From the NCBI RefSeq assembly GCF_001949145.1, contig NW_019091515.1, positions 136,476 to 150,727 of the forward strand: a stretch of 14,252 nucleotides of DNA, given 5' to 3'. This document shows positions 1 through 8,343 of the stretch, piece after piece (position 1 is the stretch's first letter; each line of letters opens with the position of its first letter). Origin of the DNA: Acanthaster planci. Taxonomy: Eukaryota; Echinodermata; Asteroidea; Valvatida; Acanthasteridae. The notes under the pieces were generated by a model that saw nothing but the letters and a program-made list of their open reading frames with translations, searched no databases and had not been told where the DNA came from. The translations under genes and the position numbers were made by a program.

Positions 1-500
1 GCTTGCTCTGAATGCCTCAAACCGTGGTATACTGTTTTAAAACAAGGTTGGATTATCTCCACTATTGAGAGCAAAAAAATGTTGGTAATGCCCAGCAGCT
101 CAATCTTTTGTGCTGAGCACGGTCTTTTGTTATAAGGCCCAACTCTTTTGTCCCAGTTCCGGGCTCCCCAGCTCTGCATATAAAGCCTATGTACTCAAAA
201 ACGGGTCGCCCAGCAGGAAGTGGTTAAAAGAATCAATCATGGCTCACCTATGCTCCTTCAGCCAGGTAACTGCATCTCCATGAAAAGCCACGACAACCAC
301 AACACTGAAAGGAATTCAAGAAAAATCCAATTTGCTAAATCCTTGGCAATTTCAAGCCATCATGTTCATGATGTTTGCAAATAACTGAAGACACACAAAA
401 CATTTTAGCTCAAAGTTCCAAATTAATTGCAAGTGTTTTTCAAGTTAAACTCTGAAAGAACAACTCTGATCTCTTGATCTCTCCATGAAAGTGCTTAGAG
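1..500. other. Unassigned AT-rich flank
   Basis: I see no open frame with recognisable protein motifs, no RNA gene and no repeat structure here. A TATA-like string (ATATAAAGCC near 178-187) is present, but nothing downstream supports a promoter. Confidence 0.5.
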
Positions 501-696
501 CTAGCATTGGTTACTCAGGCCTGGATGGTTAGAGGCTCAAGTCCACCTGCTAGTTCATGTTACTGGGACTAGAGCTAGGATTGGTCACTCAAGTCTGGAT
601 GGATAGGGGCTCAATTCCACCTGCGGATGGATGTTGCTGAGACTAGAGCTAGGATTGGTCACTCGAGCCTGGATTGGTTACTCAAGCCTGGATGGT
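501..696 (+). repeat. 74-bp tandem array, left part
   Basis: The core GATTGG-T-ACTCAAGCCTGGATGG recurs at 505, 579 and 653, exactly 74 bp apart, with a further 19-bp step at 672. Each unit carries the segment AGAGGCTCAAGTCCACCTGC or a variant of it, then GTTCATGTTGCTGAGACTAG. The array breaks off at about 696, where Penelope-like coding sequence starts, and resumes at about 1333. One unit has a pol III B-box-like string and an A-box-like string with roughly tRNA-like spacing. I cannot fold a cloverleaf from it, so I call it a satellite or SINE-like array, not tRNA genes. Confidence 0.75.
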
Positions 697-1059
697 TACA
701 TCGGAGAGACAGGCAGGGATCTAACCACTAGACTCAACGAACAACGAGCCCATGGGCGACGAGGAAACTACGAGAAGTCATCCATTGTTAAACATTCACA
801 TGAAACAGACCATTCTATCAAGTGGCATGAACTCATCGCCAGCATCGAGCAATGTAACCCCCGACAAATCCGCAAGGCCATTGAAATCTTCAAGAACAAG
901 ACGGTCCTCCAAGACATCGGCTACATTAGTGATATTTGGCACCCCCTCCTGTCCAAAGGGTCCCCTACACCCACAGACTCCCAGCCTTCAGTGCCACATG
1001 GGTCCCCTATACCTGGCACTCTCTCCAGCACTCCAACACCAACTGACACGCACCAGTGA
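697..1059 (+). pseudogene. GIY-YIG endonuclease C-terminal fragment of a Penelope-like element
   Basis: The open frame runs to a TGA at 1057-1059. Its first about 22 codons (from 631) are array sequence; homology begins with YIGETGRDLTTRL, the YIG half of the GIY-YIG motif plus the helix with the conserved arginine. It continues with SSIVKHSHETDHSIKWHELI and IRKAIEIFKNKTVLQDIGYI, the characteristic Penelope endonuclease tail with the conserved Glu in the IRKAIEI segment. A low-complexity Pro/Ser/Thr tail of about 35 residues follows. In the full family this domain nicks target DNA for target-primed reverse transcription. The GIY strand and the whole reverse transcriptase are absent, so the fragment cannot be functional alone. 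The ATG at 631 is fortuitous and comes from the array. Confidence 0.8.
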
Positions 1060-1189
1060 GCAGCCACAGCAGCCCTCAACACAGTTCAGGCCTTCATGCC
1101 CCAGTACCCAGATAGCTTGGATCCCAATTCCCATGCCTCAGTGATCACCCACAGCATATAAGCAGCAGCACAGTTGGATCGCATCAGTC

Positions 1190-1225
1190 CTGAAGACGGA
1201 CAGAGCACTCACTGTCCGAAATGTC
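1190..1225 (+). other. Hammerhead-like hairpin in the Penelope-like tail
   Basis: CTGAAGA (1190-1196) matches the hammerhead core CUGANGA. It is followed by a perfect 7-bp stem, CGGACAG (1197-1203) with CTGTCCG (1212-1218), closing an 8-nt loop, and then AAA. Penelope-like elements are known to carry hammerhead motifs. Here the last stem G would have to double as G12 of the GAAA core, so the register is one nucleotide off, and I cannot assign stems I and III with confidence. It is either a degenerate ribozyme or a look-alike. Confidence 0.35.
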
Positions 1226-1332
1226 AAGTAACTAGTTCTTTTCAGAACCACACATACTCAAAAGAGATATTTTCCACATGGTGTATCCGCAAAACCCTCT
1301 ACCTTATCGTATTCCACCATGCAAACCTTCGA

Positions 1333-1448
1333 GAGCTACTAGGATTGGTCACTCAAGACTGGAAGGTTAGAGGTTCAAGTCCACCTGCTGGTTCATGTTG
1401 CCGAGACTAGAACTAGGATTGGTCATTCAAGCCTGGATGGTTAGAGGC
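1333..1448 (+). repeat. 74-bp tandem array, right part
   Basis: GATTGG cores at 1343 and 1417 keep the 74-bp period of the left block. The copy at 1369-1392 reads AGAGGTTCAAGTCCACCTGC and contains GTTCAAGTC, a match to the pol III B-box consensus. The array ends near 1448, where the unit sequence stops after GGTTAGAGGC. Confidence 0.75.
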
Positions 1449-1510
1449 TTTGGATAGGAATAGACTTCCACAAATACATTGTACAAGTATATTGCTGCAA
1501 GAATGCAATT

Positions 1511-1677
1511 CTTTCCCCACGTGGAGTCGGTCGGGTCTCCTAGAGGATACTTACGCTGCCCAGCCTACATATGCAATTTTCCATGGGCCTATTACAATTC
1601 GCTGAAAAGACTTGACTATGTATTCTGCCCCTTGACCCTCCACAATGCACTACGGTCCCGCCCCCATGTTCGTCCCT
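1511..1677. repeat. DIRS left inverted terminal repeat (3' end of element)
   Basis: Positions 1556-1677 pair as an inverted repeat with 11948-12045. They share GCCCAGCCTACATATGCAA, GCTGAAAAGACTT, CCCCTTGACCCTCCACAATG and CATGTTCGTCC. This copy has small insertions, for example around 1580-1595 and 1615-1623. Its outermost part (1511-1565) is not in the right repeat but is matched, reverse-complemented, by 1733-1785 in the internal complementary region. Unequal outer ends are normal for DIRS elements. Confidence 0.88.
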
Positions 1678-1731
1678 CTTTTGGAAGTGGTAAGGTCACA
1701 AGAGCCAAAGTTGGGAAGGACGGGCAGGAGC

Positions 1732-1828
1732 GGCTGGGCAGGGGCAAGTATCACTAGGAGACCCGACCCACTCCACGTGGGGAAGGAGTCTCCTGCGTTC
1801 ACATAACCCTGCCCAGCCTACATATGCA
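1732..1828. repeat. DIRS internal complementary region
   Basis: The left half (1733-1785) is the reverse complement of the element's left outer end (1511-1565), including CTAGGAGACCCGACC and CTCCACGTGGGGAA. The right half (about 1788-1828) equals the reverse complement of the right outer end (12021-12067), including GTCTCCTGCGTTCACATA and CCTGCCCAGCCTACATATGC. The two halves are fused head to tail near 1785-1788. In DIRS1 replication models this segment bridges the two ends so that a full-length circle can be made. Confidence 0.88.
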
Positions 1829-1935
1829 AAGTGGCACCGTACCCTGGAGGTGGGTCGGCCATGGGAGTATAATAACTAGGAGAACATAAGGCGGGCATTG
1901 TGAAAGTGGACACTCACCCGGCGAACCTACTAAGG

Positions 1936-3024
1936 CTAACTATCAGTCCCCTGGCCCGGAGCAGTGCTGGATGTTGCCTGGACTGCCGAGTGCAGGGTCG
2001 CTCTGCCATGGGCTGTTTCACTCTGCAGGACATCCTTCAGGTAGCATTCAGTGAAGGTGGAAGGATACTTCCAACAAGCCGCCTGGCAGATTTCAGCTAG
2101 AGGAACCCCTCTGAAGTATGACCAGGATGTAGAAGCGGCCCGAATATTATGGGCCCTGACATAAGCGTGAGTCATCCCATCATGTTGAGCCGGCCAGTCT
2201 TGATTAGTGAAGATAATAGCCGAGACCGTTCCATGGGCGATAGTGTCTTTAGATTGACAAAAAGTTGAGAATCAGATTCCCGACGACGTTTCGTTCTGGC
2301 AAGATACCACTTGAGAGTCCAAACAAGGCACCATTTCTTGTCAGTGTCGTCTCCCACAAGTGAGGTTATATTGGGAACAAATATGTCGGGAGGTCAGAAG
2401 GTAGGCGTCTGGTTTTTAGTCAGAAACCTGATGGATGGGATGAAACGAACCCTGCGAGACTCCCAGTGGATGTGGCCATTGGCAATTGATATGGCATGTA
2501 GCTCGCAACCCCGTCTCGATGCAACGACCGCTTGGAGGAACGCCAGCTTGATGCTGAGATGGACGTCAGACGCGTCAGCTAACGGTTCGAAGGGGGGCCC
2601 AGCAAGAACGCTCTACATGTTCTTGTTGGGCTTCTACACATTTCCGAGATCCCAGGATGAGACGAGGCCTTTGACATGGGGGCACTCAACAAACATTCCT
2701 CGAAGAAGATGGTGGATCACAGCATTGTCAGAGACAGTCGATCTATCGCTGAAACCCGAGTGTACAGCCGCCAAGGCCGACCTGATAGTTGCAGATAGTG
2801 GAAAACTGGAGGCCCCAGTGGAACAGGTACATGAGGAAGTCTGCGATAGATCTCACAGGAGCTTCAGTTGGAGAAACATTGTGGTTGTCGCACCATCTAG
2901 TAAAATGATGTAGTCGATTGTTGTAAATCTTGCGAGTGGACAGTCGTCGACCCCGGGCCGCCATGGACGCAGCATCTGCAGAAGGGCCCAACGCTATGAA
3001 GGATCGTTGGACAACATCCAGCAC
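1936..3024 (-). pseudogene. DIRS tyrosine recombinase, broken
   Basis: This is the integrase-equivalent enzyme that recombines the circular DNA intermediate into the genome. The N-terminal SAM-like segment is in 2743-3024 (STRKIYNNRLHHFTRWCDNH, SIADFLMYLF). The same frame continues through stops at about 2743 (TAG), 2629 and 2611 (both TAG) and 2396 (TGA) with clear homology: LLRGMFVECP, FEPLADAS, AVVASRRGCELHAISI, FLTKNQ. The segment 2172-2357 adds LKWYLARTKRRRESDSQLFV. A one-base overlap frameshift (ATGA at 2172-2175) leads into 1936-2175 with AHNIRAASTSW, FRGVPLAEICQAACW and TFTECYLKDVL. The catalytic set appears retained: Arg in the RRGCELHA box, His and Arg of HNIR, and the Tyr of ECYLKD. 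The ORF start overlaps the end of the RNase H frame by about 30 bp, as in other DIRS elements. Confidence 0.88.
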
Positions 3025-4226
3025 GTCAAGTGAAGATCCTCCAATGCTGGGTGGAAGATCCCCGACTTGGGCTGGGTGGAGGATCCCCGACTTGGGCTGA
3101 TGGAGGATGTAACCAGAAGGATTAACGGCGTACCAGGAGTTTTGTCAGTCTTGGGAACCATGGTTGGAGAGGCCAGAACAGGGATGATGAGGATTCGACA
3201 TGGCTCCCATTCTATCGTGGACAGGACCCGTGTGATGAGGGCAATTGGAGAAAAGGTGTACACCAAAGGGCCCGACCAGTCAATCTGTAGGGCGTCGGTC
3301 ACCCATGCCTGCGGGTGAGGAAACATGGAACAGAATGTCAGGAAATGGGCATTGTCGGCAGATGCGAAGAGATTGATGTGAGGACGCTCGATCTCCGCGA
3401 AGATCTGGCTGACCACATTTGGATAAAGAGTCCACTCTGTCGGTCTGATGGCACCCCAACAGTGTGTCAGCCATGTTTTGTTGCTGGGTCCCACAATGTG
3501 GACGGCTTGGAGGGTGATGCCTTGGTTGATAGTCCACATGAAGAGCTGTCACGCAAGGGTGCAGAGTTGGGGAGAGCGAGTGCAGCCCCGCTGATTGATG
3601 TACGCCACCACTGAGGAGTTGTCACTCTGGATTTAAACGGAACGACCTACTAAGTGTTGATGAAAGTGGCAAAGAGCGTTGAACACCGCTTGAAGTTCCA
3701 ACATGCTGAAGTGCTTGTCCCGACAGGCGGAGTCCCTGACCCCGGAGGCATGGAGTGGAGGCAGAGAGGCTCCCCATCTGAACAGCGACACATCTGTCAT
3801 CACAGTCACGTCCAGGCCTGGAGGGATGAAAGGCAGGCCGGCTGACAAGACACTCGGTGACGGTCCACCAACGAAGGTGATTGCATATATTGGGTGGAAG
3901 AGGTACCGGGGTAGTAATTCTGTTGCTCTTGGGATGGTACTGAGAAAGGAGATGTAGTTGAAGCGGCCGCATCCGTAGTCGACACCATGGGACAAGGTCG
4001 ATCAGGCTGGCCATTAATCCAAGCAGACAGAGCCGGGCTAACGCCCAAGGAGCCTCAGCCGTTAGAAACTGGAAGACACACCGACACAGGTTGAGGATGC
4101 GCTCTGGTGTCGGAGTCACAATACCTTTGCGGAGGTTGCGCACCACACCAATGTAGACTGGCCTCTGTGATGGGTTGAGATTGGCCTTGATGTAGTTGGT
4201 GAGAAACCCTAGACGTACCGTTGTTA
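2994..4226 (-). pseudogene. DIRS reverse transcriptase thumb and RNase H, frameshifted
   Basis: This segment makes second-strand and RNA-removal functions of the retrotransposon. The frame at 3622-4146 shows the thumb/connection region (YIG, TPTPERILNL, CLLGLMASLIDLVPW, MRPLQLHLLSQY). RNase H then appears in the frame at 3633-3995: VMTDVSLFRWGA supplies the first catalytic Asp and FSMLELQAVFNAL the Glu helix. The C-terminal part, in 2994-3539, has W-N-GI-LQAVHIVGPSN, then EWTLYPNVVSQIF, HINLFASADNAHFLTFCSMF and ALQIDWSGPLVYTFSPI, the DIRS-specific tail. At least two frame changes and a 25-bp frame-shifting duplication (3046-3095) interrupt it. Whether the second and third catalytic Asp residues survive I cannot confirm. 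Confidence 0.85.
3046..3095. repeat. 25-bp tandem duplication
   Basis: The 25-bp unit GCTGGGTGGA-A/G-GATCCCCGACTTGG occurs at 3046-3070 and again at 3071-3095 with one mismatch, and a partial third copy (GCTGATGGAGGAT) follows. As 25 is not a multiple of three, the duplication shifts the minus-strand frame between the RNase H tail and its upstream part. Confidence 0.9.
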
Positions 4227-4575
4227 CAGTGCAACCAGTGCATGAATTGAATGTTGTGTTTTTCTGATTATGTTTTTACTGTGTTACATTGATTGTTTTT
4301 ATTCCGAGTATATATCAATCTACCCCGAAGGTAATGGAATCGTCCAAAAGTTGTAGCCAATCAATTGCTTGTCATTCCCCGTAGATGTAACTCTGGCATT
4401 CAGAGAAGGCGTTCGCGAAGTGGGAAAACGCCTTCCCGTCTTACGCAACGGTATTTTGTTCAGGCTGTGGTAATTGTCAGAATACCCATCGGATTATTGT
4501 GAATCAAATCACGGCAGTCGATATAGAATAGGTCACATTGTACAATCGGACACAATTAAAATCTTTGGGTGCATG
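4227..4575. mobile_element. Unidentified ~350-bp insertion in the DIRS reverse transcriptase
   Basis: On the minus strand the reverse transcriptase is readable down to about 4590 (after YLDDWLIISHSP) and resumes at about 4226 with RLGFLTNYIK, which in the family should follow after only a few residues. The material between has no open frame and is AT-richer than its neighbours. The string TACCGTTG at 4217-4224 recurs inverted as CAACGGTA at 4446-4453, and a strong hairpin sits at 4405-4435. I could not find a clear target-site duplication, so the class of element is open and the borders are approximate. Confidence 0.6.
4405..4435. repeat. 9-bp stem hairpin
   Basis: GAAGGCGTT (4405-4413) pairs perfectly with AACGCCTTC (4427-4435) around a 13-nt loop. 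It lies inside the insertion in the reverse transcriptase. No known terminator or RNA family is implied. Confidence 0.7.
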
Positions 4576-5290
4576 TTGGAGTTTTCTTATGTGAGAGATG
4601 TCGAGAGTGAGGGAGGTGGAAGCCCTGGTCTCGTTGGGGAATGGCTGATGATCAGCCAGTCGTCTAGATATGGAAAGATGAGCGAGTCACGCTGTCGCAG
4701 TTGAGCGGTGAGTGTCTTGGCAACCCGGGTGAAAACCCTGGAGAAGTGGACAGGCCGAAAGGAAGAGCCTGAAACTCGTAGATCTGGCCTCAATATTCAA
4801 AACGAAGGAATTTGCGGTCCCGGTCATGCATTGGGATATGAAGATATGCATTCCGCAGGTGTATGGAGGCGACCCAACACAAAACTGGCCGGTAGAGAGC
4901 ACAAGACCATGTTAAGGGTCTCCATTCGAGACCACTTCAGCCTGATAAACTTGTTGGGCAGCTTCAGGTTGATTATTGGTCACCATTTCCCCGGCTCTCT
5001 CTTGGGTGTCAGGAAGAATGACGGAAATCGGTGGATGACTGGTGTACTGGTATAATGGCTCGTTTGCGTAGTAATGCTGAAATCCCTCCTCCAGAGCCAG
5101 ATGCCTGGAATTGTCGTGGGGAGGGGGAGTAGAGCGGTACAGACCATCTCGGACGGTGGGGAGCTCATGAAAGAGGGTGTAGCGCCGTGGGTGATGGTGA
5201 TGAGGACCCAGCTGTCTGTGGTGATTTCCCGCCAGAACCCGATGAAATTGCCCAGACGGCCGCCGACAGGTTCGGGATCGGTGGCCATTG
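4576..5290 (-). pseudogene. DIRS reverse transcriptase fingers and palm, frameshifted
   Basis: This is the N-terminal part of the polymerase that copies the element's RNA. Frame 4980-5288 begins with VGGRLGNFIGFWREIT-DSWVL, the DIRS entry block, and runs to a TGA at 4980, within the block that normally reads W-RP-INLK-LNKFI. The same frame goes on to INLKLPNKFIRLKW and RMETLNMVL. After a shift, motif A is readable as ASIHLRNAYLHIPMH, then RKFLRFEY, a stop, and YEFQALPFGLSTSP. A further shift leads into 4587-4793 with VFTRVAKTLTAQLRQR and the intact motif C, YLDDWLI. In motif A the usual catalytic Asp is His and the next conserved Asp is Asn, so the active site is lost in addition to the frame breaks. 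The downstream half is separated by the insertion at about 4227-4575. Confidence 0.87.
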
Positions 5291-5499
5291 AAGGTGAAGG
5301 AGAATATAGTCACTGGCGCCGCCCCCCAAAGGGACCGGGGGCGCAGGGCGTGAACCTACGGCTGGCGGGTCGTGGCTGGAACCTCCTGGAAGCAGTCGAG
5401 GGTGGAGCTGGACGGGGGTTCGATGAGTGAGCTGCTGGCTGAAACAGACGGCTAAAGGGACAGTCTGAAGGAGGAGACAGGCCCCGCTGCCGTCTTGGT

Positions 5500-6298
5500 G
5501 GCGGTGGTGGCTGCCATAGCGGAGGAGCCGCGGGTTCCGCAGAGTGAAATTTTCTTGGCGGTCTCCATGCGCTTCACTTCCGACTCGAGAACATAAGTAA
5601 CATCTTCCGGCGAACAAGTCGTCCCCAAGAAGCAGCAGATCGAGAAGTTTGTTCTTGACCGACTCGTAGGGAATGTTCATAGCATCTACCGCACTAGCCC
5701 TGCGGCTGGAAGTAGCTAAAAGGGAGATGTGGGTGAACTGCTCAAAGACGGAGTTAAGACCCTTGTCGAGCCCACGCAGGGCAAGGGCCACAAAGTCAGG
5801 TGAGACGGGAGAGCCCTCCTTGCAGGCCTGAGCAATATACTCCGGAAGGAAGAAGGCTGAACATCGGGGCTGAAGCAAGAAGATGTCTCCAGGCAACAAA
5901 GAACCGACTTGAAGTTGGCCTTGTCCTTATCGGAAAGTGAAGCGCTTACCGGCATCTGAAGAAATCTTGTCTCTAAGCAGCATCAGGGATGTCCAGAGCT
6001 GACAATAAGCGAGAGACATCTTTCTGGGGGAAGCGGTAGTAGCACAGAGCCCTGGACGGCATTGCATGCCAGCACTTGGCCTTTGTGAGGATATTCATCA
6101 TTTCAATGCAGGAGCGATCCAGTGGGATCTCCGGAAGATGGGCTCAGTTGACTCAAGATGTGAAGGGTGACGTTTAAATGCTCTGCAGGCGTAGGATCCG
6201 AAGATGGAAGACCGAGAACATGTATATGTACCAAGTCGCGCTAAAGAAGGCGAAGGCAGCCCTTGGGTTGGGTCAGGCCAGCGATAGGCAGGCTTTGA
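5500..6298 (-). pseudogene. DIRS gag-like ORF, C-terminal part
   Basis: This is the structural, RNA-binding ORF that precedes the reverse transcriptase. The best segment is the minus frame ending its clear homology near 5580 and starting at 5899: it reads FLPEYIAQACKEGSPVSPDF, GLDKGLNSVFEQ, and NIPYESVKNKLLDLLLLGDD-LF. The last part resembles the L-LPF-G-LFG-like end of DIRS gag proteins. Upstream pieces are spread over other frames: SDKDKANFKSVL, KDVSRLLSALDIP and GLPSSDPTPAEHLNV. At 6298 the gag sequence stops at the boundary of the hAT insertion. It is assigned by position and weak motifs, since DIRS gag proteins diverge fast. Confidence 0.65.
6291..6298. repeat. Candidate hAT target-site duplication, left copy
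   Basis: GGCTTTGA here is repeated at 10516-10523. The match is exactly 8 bp, the length that hAT transposases create. Joining the gag sequence across it leaves one minus-strand frame open over about 45 codons. Against it, I see no matching terminal inverted repeats just inside, and an 8-mer match between two windows of this size could arise by chance. Confidence 0.4.
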
Positions 6299-6784
6299 TC
6301 TTTACAGCAGCCACTGCCACAATGCACCAGTGAACTGCCGTGATGCCCTTTAAAAAAAGCACATACCTTTCGGCCTCCTGGCTGACGTGCCCCTCTTCAA
6401 TGATCAGTAGGCTTAGATGTATTTGAAACCTTCAAGTTACCGTTTCTTATATCAGCTGTATCTTTTGGGTCAACGGCCTGCCGCATGGCCGCACAAGCAC
6501 TGTTTTCTTTTTCACCGACTGTATTCGTCGCCCGTAGCTGTGGTATTGCAACCATGTCAACGTTGTTGTGTGATGCTAAAAACGTAGCACCAGACTACTT
6601 TAATACAGACTGGTTGTAGATCACAGCACAGAATTACACGCAGTGCACTGATTGGATTCTGTACATTGCACATATTGAGACTGCATCAATAATATTTGTG
6701 GGATTGCGGACGGGAATACGACCCATGCAGTCTATTTTTCCCTCCCCATTTCACTGACAATCACGTGCGTGATGCAACGGCGGG

Positions 6785-6796
6785 CTATTAAATAAA
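6785..6796 (+). promoter_or_regulatory. TATA-like box of the hAT element
   Basis: CTATTAAATAAA lies about 110 bp upstream of the ATG at 6903, the first candidate coding exon of the hAT element. Placement fits a TATA box, but no other promoter element is certain. Confidence 0.3.
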
Positions 6797-6902
6797 TGTT
6801 TCTGACCAGTGACCAACTCGACTGAATAACACTGTTGTAACTTTGTTGGTCGTTTTGTATTTGGTGTGAATTTCATCAATTTTTTCATCCTACCAACCCA
6901 TC

Positions 6903-7052
6903 ATGCCTTCCCACAAAAGACTGAAACAAAATCATGCAAGCAAAATGGCCGGTGTAGCAGCCAAGTGCCAACGTTTGGATACATTGCATTGTTTAGGCGA
7001 GATTGGTATTTTAACAAGGCCTGACGTTACACTGGTCACATGCATCTTCTGA
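6903..7052 (+). CDS. Short basic ORF, possible first exon of the hAT gene
   Basis: A 49-codon ORF starts at CATCATGCC, a fair initiation context. It reads MPSHKRLKQNHASKMAGVAA and goes on to a TGA at 7050-7052. The first 25 residues are strongly basic (several Lys, Arg and His), which would suit a nuclear-localising N-terminus of a DNA-binding transposase. The TATA-like string upstream and the transposase exons downstream (next coding similarity from about 7630, acceptor TTTCAG at 7566-7571) are compatible with an exon-intron start. I do not recognise the peptide, no donor site is decisive, and a chance ORF of this length is quite possible. Confidence 0.25.
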   Translation: MPSHKRLKQNHASKMAGVAAKCQRLDTLHCLGEIGILTRPDVTLVTCIF

Positions 7053-8343
7053 AGTTCGAGCATGGAATGCAAGCCAAATTATTTGGCATGCTGCGTACAC
7101 ATGGTAAATGGGGCCTTACCCTTGGGTGGGAATTTGTATTTCATATCCGGTATTTAATAAAACGACTGTTTTCAAAACCACATTTAACTTGAAGGGTAGA
7201 ATTTCAGTTGGGCATATGATGTTGGACTTGAGGGCCAGGAATTTTTTTTATAGGTTAGGCTAATAATACTAGGTAGGGGTAGGCCTAGATATCGTTTTTG
7301 AATAAGCACGTGGGGAAATCAATATCTTTATGAATGACTTTCGTTCAAGAATCTTGTTTTCTTAGGACTTTTTTTCGAAATGAGCAAGTGGGAGTCATCG
7401 AAATTACGATAAATGCATGCAATAAAAGGGGTGGGGTGAAAATAGATGAAAGGTTCAATAACTAGCAATGCATGTGGCAGAAAAAAAATTCAGCAAGATA
7501 TTTGAAAACTTAAATGATTCAAGTGAATGCTGCTTTTAGTTGGCTGACACTTATATTTTATTTGATTTCAGGCCATAATCACTCCCAACTGATAACCAAA
7601 CTACAACATGTTTAGCTGTAATACTGGTAGATGCTTCGTCCAATGCCTCTTCCATTGCTTCGTCCAGTGCAAAGACCAGGAAGACAAGGTCTGACACAGT
7701 CAAGTCCAGGAACTTTGGCAGCTGGTTAGACTTCAAAGAAGGCGGCAGCTGTGTTTGCAATGTTTGATGTCGTATTTGCAAAGACTACTACTCTGCTTCA
7801 AATGAACATAACACCAGGAAACAGAGGTTGAACTTGAAGTGTGACATGGATGCATATGGCACAACAAATGTGAAAACAAGACACAGCCGTTTCACACCGC
7901 AAGTTCCAGTTCCACTTGAAAGCAGTCGAGAAACTTCAGGGTCAATCTGAAACAGCCAAAACAAAGATGAACGTCAAAAACACAGTTACAACACTGAGTG
8001 CAAACAATGAGAAGATGTGCAAACTGTTTGACCTGGCCTATGTTGTTGCAAAACGTGAACTGCCATTCACTGTGTACAGTGCACTTGTGGGAATTGAAAA
8101 GAAACATGGTGTTGCCCTTTGGGATACATATGCAAATGAAAAAGCATTTAAGATGTTTATTGATGAGACAGGACGTACCATGGTTGATGAAATGAACAGT
8201 AATTGGCAGTGCAGTGGAGAAAACCAGACACCATTCTATTTTTCACTCATCTTCGATGGAAGTGCCGATAACTCATTCTCTGAAAAAGAAGTGATCTCGG
8301 TCAAGATCATCAAAGATGGAAGGCCAGAGATCAAACTGCTTGG

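Larger units (their letters stand above)
696..1332 (+). mobile_element. 5'-truncated Penelope-like retroelement fragment
   Basis: The stretch from about 696 encodes the C-terminal half of a GIY-YIG endonuclease typical of Penelope-like elements. It is followed by a proline/serine/threonine-rich tail and a roughly 270-bp noncoding end. The reverse transcriptase and the GIY half of the endonuclease are missing, so this is a 5'-truncated insertion, as is common for these elements. It lies between two blocks of the same 74-bp array, which shows insertion into that array. Both borders are approximate: the left is where array sequence changes to the YIGETGR codons, and the right is where the array resumes with GAGCTA. 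Confidence 0.75.

Noticed and set aside
501-1448. True tRNA genes in the 74-bp array
   Set aside because: Only fragments of A and B boxes match; the acceptor stem does not pair and no anticodon arm forms.
2311-2913. 200-codon plus-strand ORF
   Set aside because: It is the reverse shadow of the DIRS tyrosine recombinase, whose minus-strand translation carries clear family motifs; the plus translation has none.
5074-5430. 118-codon plus-strand ORF opposite the DIRS reverse transcriptase and gag
   Set aside because: It is antisense to the recognised DIRS coding region, with composition following from GC-rich codons and no motif of its own.
6341-6412. Minus-strand hammerhead-like string (TTGAAGA ... 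GGCCGAAAGG)
   Set aside because: The first core base is wrong and the intervening sequence pairs over only about two bases, so there is no stem II.
7551-7781. 76-codon minus-strand ORF inside the hAT element
   Set aside because: It is antisense to the hAT N-terminal exon, which shows coding similarity on the plus strand.
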